From: Melitaea cinxia
Lineage: Eukaryota > Arthropoda > Insecta > Lepidoptera > Nymphalidae
Assembly: GCF_905220565.1 (NCBI RefSeq)
Contig: NC_059404.1
Location: 7,096,472 to 7,160,471, forward strand
Direction of reading: 5' to 3'
DNA length: 64,000 nucleotides
The notes beneath the pieces are model-generated. The model did not search any database. It was not told where the DNA came from and was given only the letters and a program-made list of their open reading frames with translations. Positions within the stretch are counted from its first letter, which is position 1; every line of letters starts with the position of its first letter. A program made the position numbers and the translations under genes. Shown here in pieces: positions 63,999-64,000 of the stretch.

Positions 63999-64000
63999 AT

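Overview
The window looks like nuclear DNA of a moth or butterfly (Lepidoptera). It is AT-rich, has no operon structure, and is full of transposon types typical of that order: many Helitrons ending in CTAG before a T, tRNA-headed SINEs, RTE-type LINEs, mariner, pogo-like and hAT elements. The species assignment is inference.

One host gene can be read with confidence, although none of its exons forms a long open frame. It is on the minus strand in four exons: 63998-63935, 63381-63208, 38263-38153 and 35311-35082. Every junction has GT and AG, every intron is phase 1, and the spliced frame is 579 nt (192 residues). The product has a signal peptide, a short acidic/proline-rich linker with an RVKR site, one six-cysteine chitin-binding type-2 (peritrophin-A) domain and a basic tail. 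This resembles the CPAP1 class of cuticular proteins. Intron 2 is 24,944 bp and intron 3 is 2,841 bp; both are packed with transposon debris.

Layout. 1-10 kb: a dead pogo/Tigger-like element with TA duplications, a dead mariner with near-perfect termini, a hAT-type non-autonomous element with an 8-bp duplication, a MITE and a SINE. 11-14 kb: adjoining Helitrons, one carrying a tandem array of about 280-bp units. 16.8-17.7 kb: a LINE fragment with a 5' inversion next to a split SINE. 20-25 kb: a duplicated AT-rich block with a Helitron in one copy, GC-rich 72-bp repeats, and two inverted copies of an AACCGACTTC-ended repeat. 27.6-32.7 kb: a LINE tail between TA-rich inverted arms, SINEs, a decayed mariner and a LINE reverse transcriptase fragment. 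33-38 kb: last exons of the host gene with an RTE fragment between them. 38-63 kb: the giant intron, with a 3.7-kb LINE (53.8-57.5 kb), two copies of an RTE-tailed SINE family, several Helitrons and MITEs, and (TA)n tracts. 63.2-64 kb: first two exons of the gene.

I see no CRISPR, true tRNA or rRNA gene, virus or toxin gene, and no convincing new multi-gene system. The most useful results are the hidden spliced gene and several insertions whose ends are fixed by target duplications or by an empty duplicate site.
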